Origin: Limnohabitans sp.
GTDB lineage: Bacteria; Pseudomonadota; Gammaproteobacteria; Burkholderiales; Burkholderiaceae_C
Length of the DNA: 5,448 nt
Direction of reading: 5' to 3'
Assembly: GCA_009693225.1 (NCBI GenBank)
Contig: SHXP01000167.1
Span: 1-5,448 of the forward strand
Below, piece by piece: positions 1 to 5,448 of the stretch. The notes below the pieces were generated by a model. It was not told where the DNA came from, searched no databases, and was given only the letters and a program-made list of their open reading frames with translations. A program made the translations under genes and the position numbers. Position 1 is the stretch's first letter, and each line of letters starts with the position of its first letter.

Positions 1-40
1 CTGCGCAGAAAGCGAGGTGCTCAGGCTGGCCGCGTGAGGG

Positions 41-79
41 CCGTCAAAACAAAACGCGCGATGGCTTTAAAGCCATCGC
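41..79 (-). terminator. Rho-independent terminator of secA
   Basis: Positions 58-79 form a perfect 22-bp palindrome, with half-site GCGATGGCTTT. Read on the minus strand, the hairpin is followed at once by CGCGTTTTGTTTTG, a T-rich tail broken by single Gs. It lies about 90 nt beyond the secA stop codon, where an intrinsic terminator is expected. The plus strand has no T run after the palindrome, so the signal points to minus-strand transcription. Termination is inferred from sequence only. Confidence 0.75.
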
Positions 80-171
80 AATCCAAACAACAGAAAGCGG
101 ACAATCTACTTGTTACCAAACCGGACAGTTCTATTTACTGCCGACAGTACGTAACTTGTTGTTTTATATAG

Positions 172-2922
172 CTATTTTAGCCTTCCGTGGCAATGCTTGT
201 ATTTCTTACCGCTGCCGCAAGGACAAGGTTCATTGCGACCGACAACCGGCACTTGCTCGACAGCAGACTTTGCCTCACCGGCACCGAACAACTGTGCCTG
301 ACCGGTTTCATCCGGTGCCGAGTAGGTGAGATTGGTCACGGCATCAACGCGATGCTCAATGTCCTGGGCCGCCACTTCAATCTGGCTGGCTGTTTCGATT
401 TGCACCGTCATGAGAATTCGTGTGACTTCGTTTTTCACCATGTCCAGCAATTGCCCGAACAACTCGAATGCCTCGCGCTTGTATTCCTGCTTGGGTTGCT
501 TCTGTGCATAGCCGCGCAAATGTATGCCCTGGCGCAGGTAGTCCAGCGATGACAGATGTTCGCGCCAATGGCTGTCGATGTTCTGCAAAAGTACGGCACG
601 CATGAAAGGTGTGAAGTTGTCGACACTGACGGTTTCCAGCTTGCTGTTGAACGCTGCGTTGGCTGCATCAATCACCATCTGCAAAATATCTTCATCGATG
701 ATGGTCTGGGCTTTTTCAACGTGTTGCGCCATCGCCAGATCAATATGCCAGTCATTGCGCAATACGTTTTGCAAACCTGCAATATCCCATTGCTCTTCAA
801 CAGACTCTTGCGGCACAAACTGGCGCACCAGATCGGTAAAACAGCCTTCGCGCAAGCTGGCAATCTGCGCCGTCAGGTTGGAGGCATCCAGGATGTCGTT
901 GCGCTGCTGGTAAATGACTTTGCGCTGGTCGTTGGAGACATCGTCGTATTCCAGCAATTGCTTGCGGATATCGAAATTGCGAGCCTCGACTTTGCGTTGC
1001 GCGCTTTCGATGCTGCGCGTGACCATGCCGGCTTCAATGGCCTCGCCTTCAGGCATCTTCAAGCGGTCCATGATGGCCTTGACCCGCTCACCCGCAAAAA
1101 TTCGCATCAATGAATCGTCAAGACTGAGGTAAAACCGCGAAGAACCGGGGTCGCCCTGGCGACCGGAGCGGCCGCGTAACTGGTTGTCGATACGACGCGA
1201 TTCGTGACGCTCGGTCGCAATGATGCGCAAGCCGCCGACAGACTTGACAAACTCATGGTCTTTGCCCCAGGCTTGGCGCAACTGCGCGGCTTTGGCAGCT
1301 TTGTCACTGTCGCTCAGGCTCTGGTCTTCCATCAGTTTGTCGACGGCTTTTTCCACATTACCGCCGAGCACAATGTCGGTGCCACGACCGGCCATATTTG
1401 TGGCGATGGTGATGGATTTAGGCGCACCCGCCTGGGCCACGATGTCAGCTTCGCTGGCGTGTTGCTTGGCATTAAGCACCTGATGCTTCAAACCAGCCGT
1501 GTCCAACATGCCTGAGAGCAACTCGGACAACTCAATGGATGTAGTGCCAACCAATACCGGTTGACCGCGTCCGTGGCATTCAATGATGTCGTCGATCGCG
1601 GCCTTGTATTTTTCTTCAGTGGTTTTGTAAACACGGTCCAACTGGTCTTCGCGCCGGCTGGGTTTGTTCGGCGGAATGATGACGGTCTCGAGGCCGTAGA
1701 TTTCCTGGAATTCGTAGGCTTCAGTGTCAGCAGTGCCGGTCATGCCGCTGAGCTTGTCATACAGGCGGAAATAGTTCTGGAAAGTGATGGAGGCCATCGT
1801 CTGGTTCTCCGCCTGGATGGGAACACCTTCCTTGGCTTCCACCGCCTGGTGCAGACCATCGCTCCAGCGACGACCGGACATCAAGCGACCGGTGAATTCA
1901 TCCACAATGGTGATTTCGCCGCCCTGGTTCACGTAGTGCTGGTCCCGGTGATAAAGATGGTGTGCACGCAAAGCTGCGTACAAATGGTGCACCAGACCGA
2001 TATGCAAGGGGTCATACAGGGACGCGCCTGCGGGCAGCAAACCCATGTCCGAGAGAATTTTTTCCGCCTTTTCGTGTCCCAATTCTGTCAGGTACACTTG
2101 GTGTGATTTTTCATCCAGGGTGAAATCACCGGGGGTAATGACGCCCTCGCCAGTGCGCAAATCCAGTTCGCCTTCCTGACGCGTTAAATGCGGCACCACC
2201 TGGTTCATGGCTAGATAGGTTTGTGTGTGGTCTTCAGCCTGACCGCTGATGATCAGTGGGGTGCGCGCCTCATCGATCAAAATTGAATCAACCTCGTCAA
2301 CAATCGCGTAATTGAGTTTGCGCTGCACCCGGTCGGCCGCTTCGTACACCATGTTGTCGCGCAGATAGTCAAAGCCGTATTCGTTATTTGTGCCGTACGT
2401 GATATCGATGCGGTAGGCGTTTTGCTTTTCCTCGCGCGACAGTTGCGACAAGTTGACGCCGACTGTCAAACCGAGAAAGTTGTAGAGCCGCCCCATCCAT
2501 TGCGCGTCCCGGTTGGCCAGATAGTCGTTGACCGTGACCACGTGTACACCTTGACCGCTCAAAGCATTCAGATACACCGCCAGCGTCGCCGTCAGCGTTT
2601 TACCTTCACCGGTGCGCATCTCGGCAATCTTGCCCTGGTGCAAGGCCATGCCGCCCAGCATTTGCACGTCAAAGTGACGCATCTTCATGACGCGCTTAGA
2701 GCCCTCGCGCACAACAGCAAATGCCTCCGGCAGCAGATCGTCCAGGCTTTCACCTTGCTGAAAACGTTGCTTGAATTCGCCGGTCTTGGCCTTCAAGGCA
2801 TCGTCGCTCAATGATTCCAAGGGGATCTCAAGGGCGTTGATACGCTCGAGCGTTTTGCGGTAAATCTTGAGCAAGCGGTCGTTGCGGCTGCCGAAAATAT
2901 AGGTCAGTGGATTGAATACCAT
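172..2922 (-). CDS. secA: Protein translocase subunit SecA (preprotein-driving ATPase)
   Basis: SecA is the ATPase that binds preproteins at the cytoplasmic face of SecYEG and pushes them through the inner membrane by ATP hydrolysis. From the chosen ATG the protein is 916 aa, a normal length. The Q motif RHFDVQ ends near residue 87, Walker A MRTGEGKT is at 102-109, and Walker B DEVD is at 209-212. The second nucleotide-binding fold has TNMAGRGTDI near 508-517 and RGRSGRQGDPGS near 583-594. The C-terminal SEC-C zinc motif has Cys900, Cys902, Cys911 and His912. The start at 2922 is preferred because MVFNPLTYIFGSRNDR lines up residue for residue with the E. coli N-terminus and puts Walker A at the same number. 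However, it has no Shine-Dalgarno. An in-frame ATG at 2961 would add 13 residues and has AAAGGA 10 nt upstream, so a longer form is possible. The gene is intact, divergent from the dciA-like gene, and has no SecM leader. Confidence 0.98.
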   Translation of the reverse strand: MVFNPLTYIFGSRNDRLLKIYRKTLERINALEIPLESLSDDALKAKTGEFKQRFQQGESLDDLLPEAFAVVREGSKRVMKMRHFDVQMLGGMALHQGKIAEMRTGEGKTLTATLAVYLNALSGQGVHVVTVNDYLANRDAQWMGRLYNFLGLTVGVNLSQLSREEKQNAYRIDITYGTNNEYGFDYLRDNMVYEAADRVQRKLNYAIVDEVDSILIDEARTPLIISGQAEDHTQTYLAMNQVVPHLTRQEGELDLRTGEGVITPGDFTLDEKSHQVYLTELGHEKAEKILSDMGLLPAGASLYDPLHIGLVHHLYAALRAHHLYHRDQHYVNQGGEITIVDEFTGRLMSGRRWSDGLHQAVEAKEGVPIQAENQTMASITFQNYFRLYDKLSGMTGTADTEAYEFQEIYGLETVIIPPNKPSRREDQLDRVYKTTEEKYKAAIDDIIECHGRGQPVLVGTTSIELSELLSGMLDTAGLKHQVLNAKQHASEADIVAQAGAPKSITIATNMAGRGTDIVLGGNVEKAVDKLMEDQSLSDSDKAAKAAQLRQAWGKDHEFVKSVGGLRIIATERHESRRIDNQLRGRSGRQGDPGSSRFYLSLDDSLMRIFAGERVKAIMDRLKMPEGEAIEAGMVTRSIESAQRKVEARNFDIRKQLLEYDDVSNDQRKVIYQQRNDILDASNLTAQIASLREGCFTDLVRQFVPQESVEEQWDIAGLQNVLRNDWHIDLAMAQHVEKAQTIIDEDILQMVIDAANAAFNSKLETVSVDNFTPFMRAVLLQNIDSHWREHLSSLDYLRQGIHLRGYAQKQPKQEYKREAFELFGQLLDMVKNEVTRILMTVQIETASQIEVAAQDIEHRVDAVTNLTYSAPDETGQAQLFGAGEAKSAVEQVPVVGRNEPCPCGSGKKYKHCHGRLK

Positions 2923-2976
2923 ACAAGCAAAACGCCCATGCCTTGCCGGGTGGCTGGCCATGGACGCCGGTTCCTT

Positions 2977-3006
2977 TGTCTAAGCTTTCTATTTTACCTG
3001 TGTCAA
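2977..3006 (-). promoter_or_regulatory. Candidate secA promoter in the divergent secA/dciA gap
   Basis: On the minus strand there is a perfect TTGACA at 3006-3001. The best partner at normal spacing is TAGACA at 2982-2977, an 18-bp gap with only 3 of 6 consensus matches. A better -10-like hexamer, TAAAAT, lies at 2996-2991, but it is too close to this -35 box and has no good -35 of its own. If the TAGACA box is used, the transcript starts near 2970. It would then lack the AAAGGA at 2977-2972, which would favour translation from the ATG at 2922. If TAAAAT is used, the longer start at 2961 becomes available. On the plus strand, CATAAT at 3011-3016 is a possible -10 for the opposite gene, but I see no convincing -35. 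This is a weak prediction. Confidence 0.3.
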
Positions 3007-3021
3007 CGCCCATAATTGCGT

Positions 3022-3336
3022 ATGCACCGACCGCCTGCCCCAAGCGCCAAACCCACCAGTATGATGGATGCCATCGAACACTCTGACACATTGTCTTCGA
3101 TGTTAAGTTTGCAGCGCCGTTCAGTCCTGTATCTGAAAACCATCGAACCCGTTCTTCCCCCGGGTTTGAGCGAGCAATTGTTGGCCGGTCCGATCGAGGA
3201 TGATGTCTGGTGTTTGTTGGTCAGACATAATGCCGCCGCCGCTAAATTACGCCAGTTATTACCGGCCATCTGCGCACATTTGCGTAGCCAGGGCCATAAC
3301 GTTCAACAGGTTCGCCTCAAGCTTTTGTCGCGCTGA
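3022..3336 (+). CDS. DciA-like DUF721 protein, probable replicative-helicase operator
   Basis: This small protein, 104 aa from the ATG at 3022, matches the DUF721/DciA pattern. It has a helical segment around residues 24-43, then LPPGL at 46-50, the acidic strand IEDDVWCLLVRHN (58-70), a helix with AAAAKLRQLLPAICAHLRSQG (71-91) and a closing strand VQQVRLKLL (94-102). DciA proteins interact with the DnaB replicative helicase and aid its loading in bacteria that lack the phage-derived DnaC. This function is known for the family, not shown here. The start is uncertain: the ATG at 3022 has no clear Shine-Dalgarno, a TTG lies at 3016, and a double ATG at 3061/3064 would shorten the protein by 13-14 residues outside the conserved part. 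The gene is divergent from secA, a neighbourhood I associate with Burkholderiales. It has its own downstream stem-loops. Confidence 0.75.
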   Translation: MHRPPAPSAKPTSMMDAIEHSDTLSSMLSLQRRSVLYLKTIEPVLPPGLSEQLLAGPIEDDVWCLLVRHNAAAAKLRQLLPAICAHLRSQGHNVQQVRLKLLSR

Positions 3337-3338
3337 TC

Positions 3339-3414
3339 GCCGGTCGAACCGGCCATGCCCTGGCCGGTTCAGTGTATTTGGTATGTCTATGAATCCGGCT
3401 TGATCAGCCTTTTT
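3339..3414 (+). terminator. Stem-loop cluster ending the dciA-like transcript
   Basis: Two elements follow the stop codon. The first is a perfect 10-bp stem, GAACCGGCCA at 3346-3355 and TGGCCGGTTC at 3361-3370, with a 5-nt loop but no T tract. An overlapping shorter hairpin, GCCGGT/ACCGGC at 3339-3353, uses part of the same left arm, so the two cannot form together. The second element, at 3397-3414, is a 4-bp stem GGCT/AGCC with a 5-nt loop followed by five Ts. The GC-rich stem plus the downstream T run together make transcription termination likely, although neither is a textbook terminator alone. Confidence 0.5.
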
Positions 3415-3580
3415 CTGCACGGCATTGGCCAATACAAGAATTGCTTAAATCCGGTAATTTCTGTCGTTATATGCTGTCTTTTTATGGCCATATTCAGCGA
3501 TATCACCTGATTAAATACTTTTTATAGGCTAAGTAATTTATTTTTATAAATTATAAGTAATCTTTTACAGGAGTGATCCG
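3415..3580 (+). promoter_or_regulatory. AT-rich non-coding control region with inverted and direct repeats
   Basis: This gene-free stretch is much richer in A and T than the flanking genes, most strongly at 3500-3570. It contains a perfect 8-bp inverted repeat, TAATTTAT at 3534-3541 and ATAAATTA at 3546-3553, around a TTTT loop. It also contains a direct repeat TAAGTAAT at 3530-3537 and 3554-3561, whose two copies bracket the inverted repeat. Two TTATAA hexamers (3544-3549 and 3551-3556) and several TATA-like -10 candidates overlap these repeats, so I cannot choose one promoter. The position, just before a strong ribosome-binding site at 3569-3573, suggests the promoter and operator of the small ORF that follows. 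The binding factor is unknown. Confidence 0.4.
3569..3573 (+). promoter_or_regulatory. Ribosome-binding site of the small lipoprotein ORF
   Basis: AGGAG lies exactly 7 nt before the ATG at 3581. It is the best-placed Shine-Dalgarno on the plus strand of this window and is the main reason for treating the 28-codon ORF that follows as real. Confidence 0.65.
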
Positions 3581-3667
3581 ATGCTTTTGCATTCTTTCTT
3601 TTCTTGCACGGCAGGTGTCACAGCCCTGCTGCTGTGTGCCTGCGGCGGCGGGGATTCCCCGTCATAG
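3581..3667 (+). CDS. Micro-lipoprotein or stump of a lipoprotein gene (28 aa)
   Basis: A complete 28-codon ORF starts at an ATG with a strong Shine-Dalgarno and ends at TAG. The peptide has a short N-region with only a His (MLLHS), a hydrophobic stretch around residues 10-18, and a lipobox-like L18-C19-A20-C21 followed by GGGDSPS. The ACGGGDS pattern is typical of bacterial lipoprotein starts, so signal peptidase II would cleave before Cys21 and leave an eight-residue lipidated peptide. Gly at +2 is compatible with outer-membrane sorting. Two readings are open. It could be a true micro-lipoprotein, as with entericidin-type peptides, though no sequence similarity to them is claimed. It could also be the 5' stump of a larger lipoprotein gene whose body was deleted, because the convergent Bug gene ends only 41 nt downstream. 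Cys19 at -2 is unusual for a lipobox. No function is assigned. Confidence 0.5.
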   Translation: MLLHSFFSCTAGVTALLLCACGGGDSPS

Positions 3668-3687
3668 GTCATCGGGTGTTGAGCGGG

Positions 3688-3701
3688 CTGCTTTGAAGCA
3701 G
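3688..3701. terminator. Small hairpin between converging genes
   Basis: CTGCTT at 3688-3693 and AAGCAG at 3696-3701 form a perfect inverted repeat with a 2-nt centre; a 5-bp stem with a TTGA loop is more realistic. It sits in the 41-nt gap between the small lipoprotein ORF and the end of the Bug receptor gene. Neither strand has a T tract after it, so a terminator role is only a guess from position. Confidence 0.25.
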
Positions 3702-3708
3702 AGGTCTC

Positions 3709-4698
3709 TTATTCGGCCTTGGTGCCGGCTTGTTTGATCACTTCAGTTAAGCGTACGGCATCTTTTGGCATCCGCGCCTCAAAAGACGCTGTACTACCGC
3801 CGGTGATTTCAGCGCCGGCGTTATGAATTTTTTCGATAAAGTCCGGGTCCTTCAATATTTTGTCGATTTCCCTGTTCAGCAAAGCAATCACTGCAGCTGG
3901 TGTTCTGGCGGGCGCCATGACGCCGAACCATGCCGTCAACTCAAAGTCCGCGATCCCCAGGGCTTCAGCCACCGTGGGCACATCAGGAATCAATGGCGAA
4001 CGCTTGGCGCCTGTGACAGCCAGGGCCTTAAGTTTTCCGGCTTTAATCTGCTGTAATACCAAGGGCAAATTGGTAAATCCCACTTGTAATTCACCGCGTA
4101 ATAAATCCAATGTCACCTGGGAATTACCTTTGTAAGAAATGTGAACCATTTGCGTGCCGGTTTTCAGCCCCAGCATTTCAGCAGATAAATGGCCTGAACT
4201 GCCTACGCCGGGCGGACCATAATTGAGTTGTCCCGGCCTGGCTTTCGCCATTTGCACCAGTTCTTTCAAGGATTGAACGCCCAGCGAAGGGTGAACAGCA
4301 ATCACATTTGTAACCTCAGCCAATTCGATCACCGGTACCAAATCAGTCATCGGGTTGTGGGGAAGTTTCTGGTAAAGCGCCGGATTAGTTACCAGCGGCA
4401 GGCCATTGATCAGCAAGGTGTAGCCGTCAGGGGCAGATTTGGCGACAAAATTGTTGCCGATGTTGGTACCTGCCCCGGGCATTTGTTCAACCACCACAGT
4501 CTGGCCGAGAGAAGCAGTCAGACGCGGTGCCATAGCACGTGCGATCACATCAGAAGTGCCTGCGCTCGCTGGTATCACCAGTTTGATGTTTTTATTCGGA
4601 TAGGTTTGCGACCAGACAGACAAGGCGGTCAAAGCGGTCAAAGCGGTCAAGCATCCCATACAAAACATCAGCCGAAAAACAAAGCGTATGAGCCTCAT
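3709..4698 (-). CDS. Bug-family periplasmic solute receptor (TctC-type)
   Basis: This is a 329-aa secreted binding protein of the Bug (tripartite tricarboxylate transporter receptor) family. Such receptors capture small carboxylates or related compounds in the periplasm. The ligand here cannot be read from sequence. The start at 4698 is supported by AAGGA 6 nt upstream and by the signal peptide beginning there: basic MRLIRFVFR, a hydrophobic core built on three TAL repeats (18-26), and likely cleavage after VWS (28-30). The mature protein shows the family hallmarks: YPNKNIKLVIP (33-43), AGTSDVIAR with Asp50 (46-54), the MPGAGTNIG loop (73-81), SAPDGYTLL (88-96), PGQLNYGPPGVGSSGH (155-170) and the late IPDVPTVAE segment. 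No TctA/TctB membrane genes are visible, as is common for orphan Bug receptors. It lies 14 nt after the AMDase-family gene and was probably co-transcribed with it. It looks intact. Confidence 0.92.
   Translation of the reverse strand: MRLIRFVFRLMFCMGCLTALTALTALSVWSQTYPNKNIKLVIPASAGTSDVIARAMAPRLTASLGQTVVVEQMPGAGTNIGNNFVAKSAPDGYTLLINGLPLVTNPALYQKLPHNPMTDLVPVIELAEVTNVIAVHPSLGVQSLKELVQMAKARPGQLNYGPPGVGSSGHLSAEMLGLKTGTQMVHISYKGNSQVTLDLLRGELQVGFTNLPLVLQQIKAGKLKALAVTGAKRSPLIPDVPTVAEALGIADFELTAWFGVMAPARTPAAVIALLNREIDKILKDPDFIEKIHNAGAEITGGSTASFEARMPKDAVRLTEVIKQAGTKAE
4624..4650 (-). repeat. Three 9-bp tandem repeats in the Bug signal peptide
   Basis: On the plus strand, GGCGGTCAA is followed by two copies of AGCGGTCAA. 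On the coding strand this is TTGACCGCY three times, read as Leu-Thr-Ala. The unit is three codons long, so gain or loss of a copy keeps the frame and only changes the length of the hydrophobic core of the signal peptide. Two copies are identical and the third differs by one base. Confidence 0.85.
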
Positions 4699-4712
4699 GC
4701 GAAATCCTTTTT

Positions 4713-5299
4713 TCAATGGTGGTCTAGCAAACTGCCGAACCCGGCTTTCTTGTCGTTGATTCCGCAAGCACGCAATGCGTGCCAATAAGTGGCGGTGTTG
4801 ATGGCAATCACGGGTTTGCCCAGAAACAATTCGGCGGCGGCCGCCAAGCGGATCATGGACAAATTGGTTCCCACCTGAACAATCGCGTCTACATCATCGC
4901 CGTCTATCGCCATGATGGCTTGCCTGCACATGGCATCTGTGGTGTGGGCAATTTGAACCGGGCTGGGTCGTTTCAAGCATATGTCCCGGACCACCGTGAA
5001 GCCGCAGTCCTGGTAAAAACGACGCACCTGATCGTTGGCGACATCAAAATAAGGTGACAGGAATGCAATCCGCCTGGCTTTGACGGCGTGGAGTGCAGAT
5101 TCGGTGGCAAACGAACCGCAGGACACACCGACACCGACGCGTTCAGTCATCATCTTTAAATAGGATTGGGCACCGGAGCGGCCGTTCCAAAAGGTGGCAG
5201 CTGACATCCCCATGACCAGGTAATCGATCTCGCAGCTGCGCAATATATCAACTGCATCCAGGGTTGACTTGTTGATGTTTTCAACCAGTTGCAAAAAAC
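4713..5299 (-). pseudogene. 5'-truncated maleate isomerase/arylmalonate decarboxylase-family gene
   Basis: The C-terminal part of an Asp/Glu-racemase-superfamily protein of the AMDase/maleate isomerase type. About 195 codons remain, against roughly 240-250 usual for the family. Numbering from a TTG at 5294, recognisable blocks are MGMSAATFWNG (28-38), RRIAFLSPY (74-82), VDAIVQVGTNLSM (135-147) and GKPVIAINTATYWHALR (159-175). The N-terminal domain with the first substrate-binding loop is missing. Homology stops at 5299, where the IS6-family terminal repeat begins. The frame continues only to a stop inside the IS, and there is no ATG and no Shine-Dalgarno near the TTG. The remaining frame is free of stops, so the insertion is probably recent. 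The two positions where family enzymes carry catalytic cysteines appear as MGMS and VGTN here, so even the intact enzyme may have used different chemistry. It ends 14 nt before the Bug gene, suggesting a two-gene uptake and catabolism operon. Confidence 0.8.
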
Positions 5300-5448
5300 G
5301 GCTCTGTCGCAGTAATCATAAACGACAATCCGGCCTATGCTTGATTTCCGTAAAAGTTTGATCAATAGTGCCTTGCACAAGGTGCTCCAACGGTTGCATT
5401 ACCCACTGGAGGTCATGCTGACCTGCGTTCGCTGGTACGTGGCCTATC
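5300..5448 (+). mobile_element. Left end of an IS6-family insertion sequence (runs off window)
   Basis: The sequence GGCTCTGTCGCA at 5300-5311 closely resembles the terminal inverted repeats of IS6/IS26-group elements, which begin GGCNCTGTTGCAA. A transposase reading frame of that family starts 37 nt further in and points into the element, as expected. The change from an AMDase-family reading frame to non-homologous sequence falls exactly at 5300. IS6 elements usually make 8-bp target duplications; if so, CAAAAAAC at 5292-5299 is one copy. The other end of the element lies outside the window, so this cannot be confirmed here. Confidence 0.78.
5337..5448 (+). CDS. IS6-family transposase, N-terminal fragment
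   Basis: An open frame from the ATG at 5337 runs to the window edge, giving 37 residues. The segment LHYPLEVMLTCVRWYVAY (20-37) matches the N-terminal block of IS6-family DDE transposases, where a basic or aromatic start is followed by a hydrophobic helix ending in VRWY and then usually YPLS with a helix-turn-helix. The DDE catalytic domain would lie beyond the window. There is no clear Shine-Dalgarno. The first 18 residues are less conserved, so a later start is possible. The family call rests on this one block plus the terminal repeat. Confidence 0.8.
   Translation, partial: MLDFRKSLINSALHKVLQRLHYPLEVMLTCVRWYVAY

Noticed and set aside
1..57. Possible end of a neighbouring gene at the left edge (plus-strand frame stopping with TGA at 35-37)
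   Set aside because: Only about 11 codons are visible with no recognisable motif. In this group the next gene after secA is often argJ on the same strand, but no argJ sequence can be recognised here.
187..2814. Long plus-strand open frames opposite secA (for example 556-1113 and 1561-2106)
   Set aside because: They are antisense shadows of a well-supported secA gene, have no recognisable domains and no ribosome-binding sites.
3649..3661. CGGGG-ATT-CCCCG hairpin inside the small lipoprotein ORF
   Set aside because: A 5-bp stem in a GC-rich coding stretch with no T tract on either strand; could easily arise from the Gly-Gly-Asp-Ser-Pro codons.
4228..4788. 186-codon plus-strand frame opposite the Bug receptor
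   Set aside because: It lies antisense to an intact Bug gene, and its residue pattern (many His, Arg and Gln) is that of a shadow translation.
5156..5380. 74-codon minus-strand frame crossing the IS junction
   Set aside because: It overlaps the AMDase-family frame in another phase and spans the IS end, so it is a chance frame created by the insertion.
1..5448. CRISPR array, tRNA or rRNA genes, toxin-antitoxin or phage modules
   Set aside because: No regularly spaced repeats, no cloverleaf or rRNA-like sequence, and no defence or phage genes could be seen on either strand.

Overview
The window looks like a piece of a betaproteobacterial chromosome, probably order Burkholderiales. Three things suggest this: a secA with SEC-C tail next to a short DciA/DUF721 gene, a Bug-family (TctC-type) periplasmic receptor paired with an Asp/Glu-racemase-superfamily gene, and moderate GC in the genes. 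Family-level placement is inference only.

Left part (1-3414), core genome. secA lies on the minus strand (172-2922, intact, 916 aa from the preferred start) and is followed by a clear hairpin-plus-T-rich terminator (about 41-79). A small dciA-like gene (3022-3336) is divergent from it, so both must be expressed from a control region of about 100 bp. No secM-like leader gene fits there. Two stem-loop elements, one with a short T run, follow dciA.

Middle (3371-3708), accessory-looking. An AT-rich, non-coding stretch carries an 8-bp inverted repeat and an 8-bp direct repeat. It leads straight into a well-placed Shine-Dalgarno and a 28-codon ORF (3581-3667) that encodes a lipoprotein signal with lipobox and almost nothing else. 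It is either a micro-lipoprotein or the stump of a larger lipoprotein gene.

Right part (3709-5448), a catabolic-type gene pair on the minus strand. An arylmalonate decarboxylase/maleate isomerase-family gene (4713-5299) sits 14 nt upstream of a Bug solute receptor (3709-4698). The enzyme gene has lost its 5' end to an IS6-family insertion sequence. The IS terminal repeat starts at 5300, and its transposase begins at 5337 on the plus strand and runs off the window. The receptor is intact but has probably lost its native promoter, along with the N-terminal part of its partner enzyme. I found no wholly new system. The items most worth a second look are the IS-decapitated operon, the micro-lipoprotein with its AT-rich control region, and the 9-bp tandem repeat in the receptor's signal peptide.
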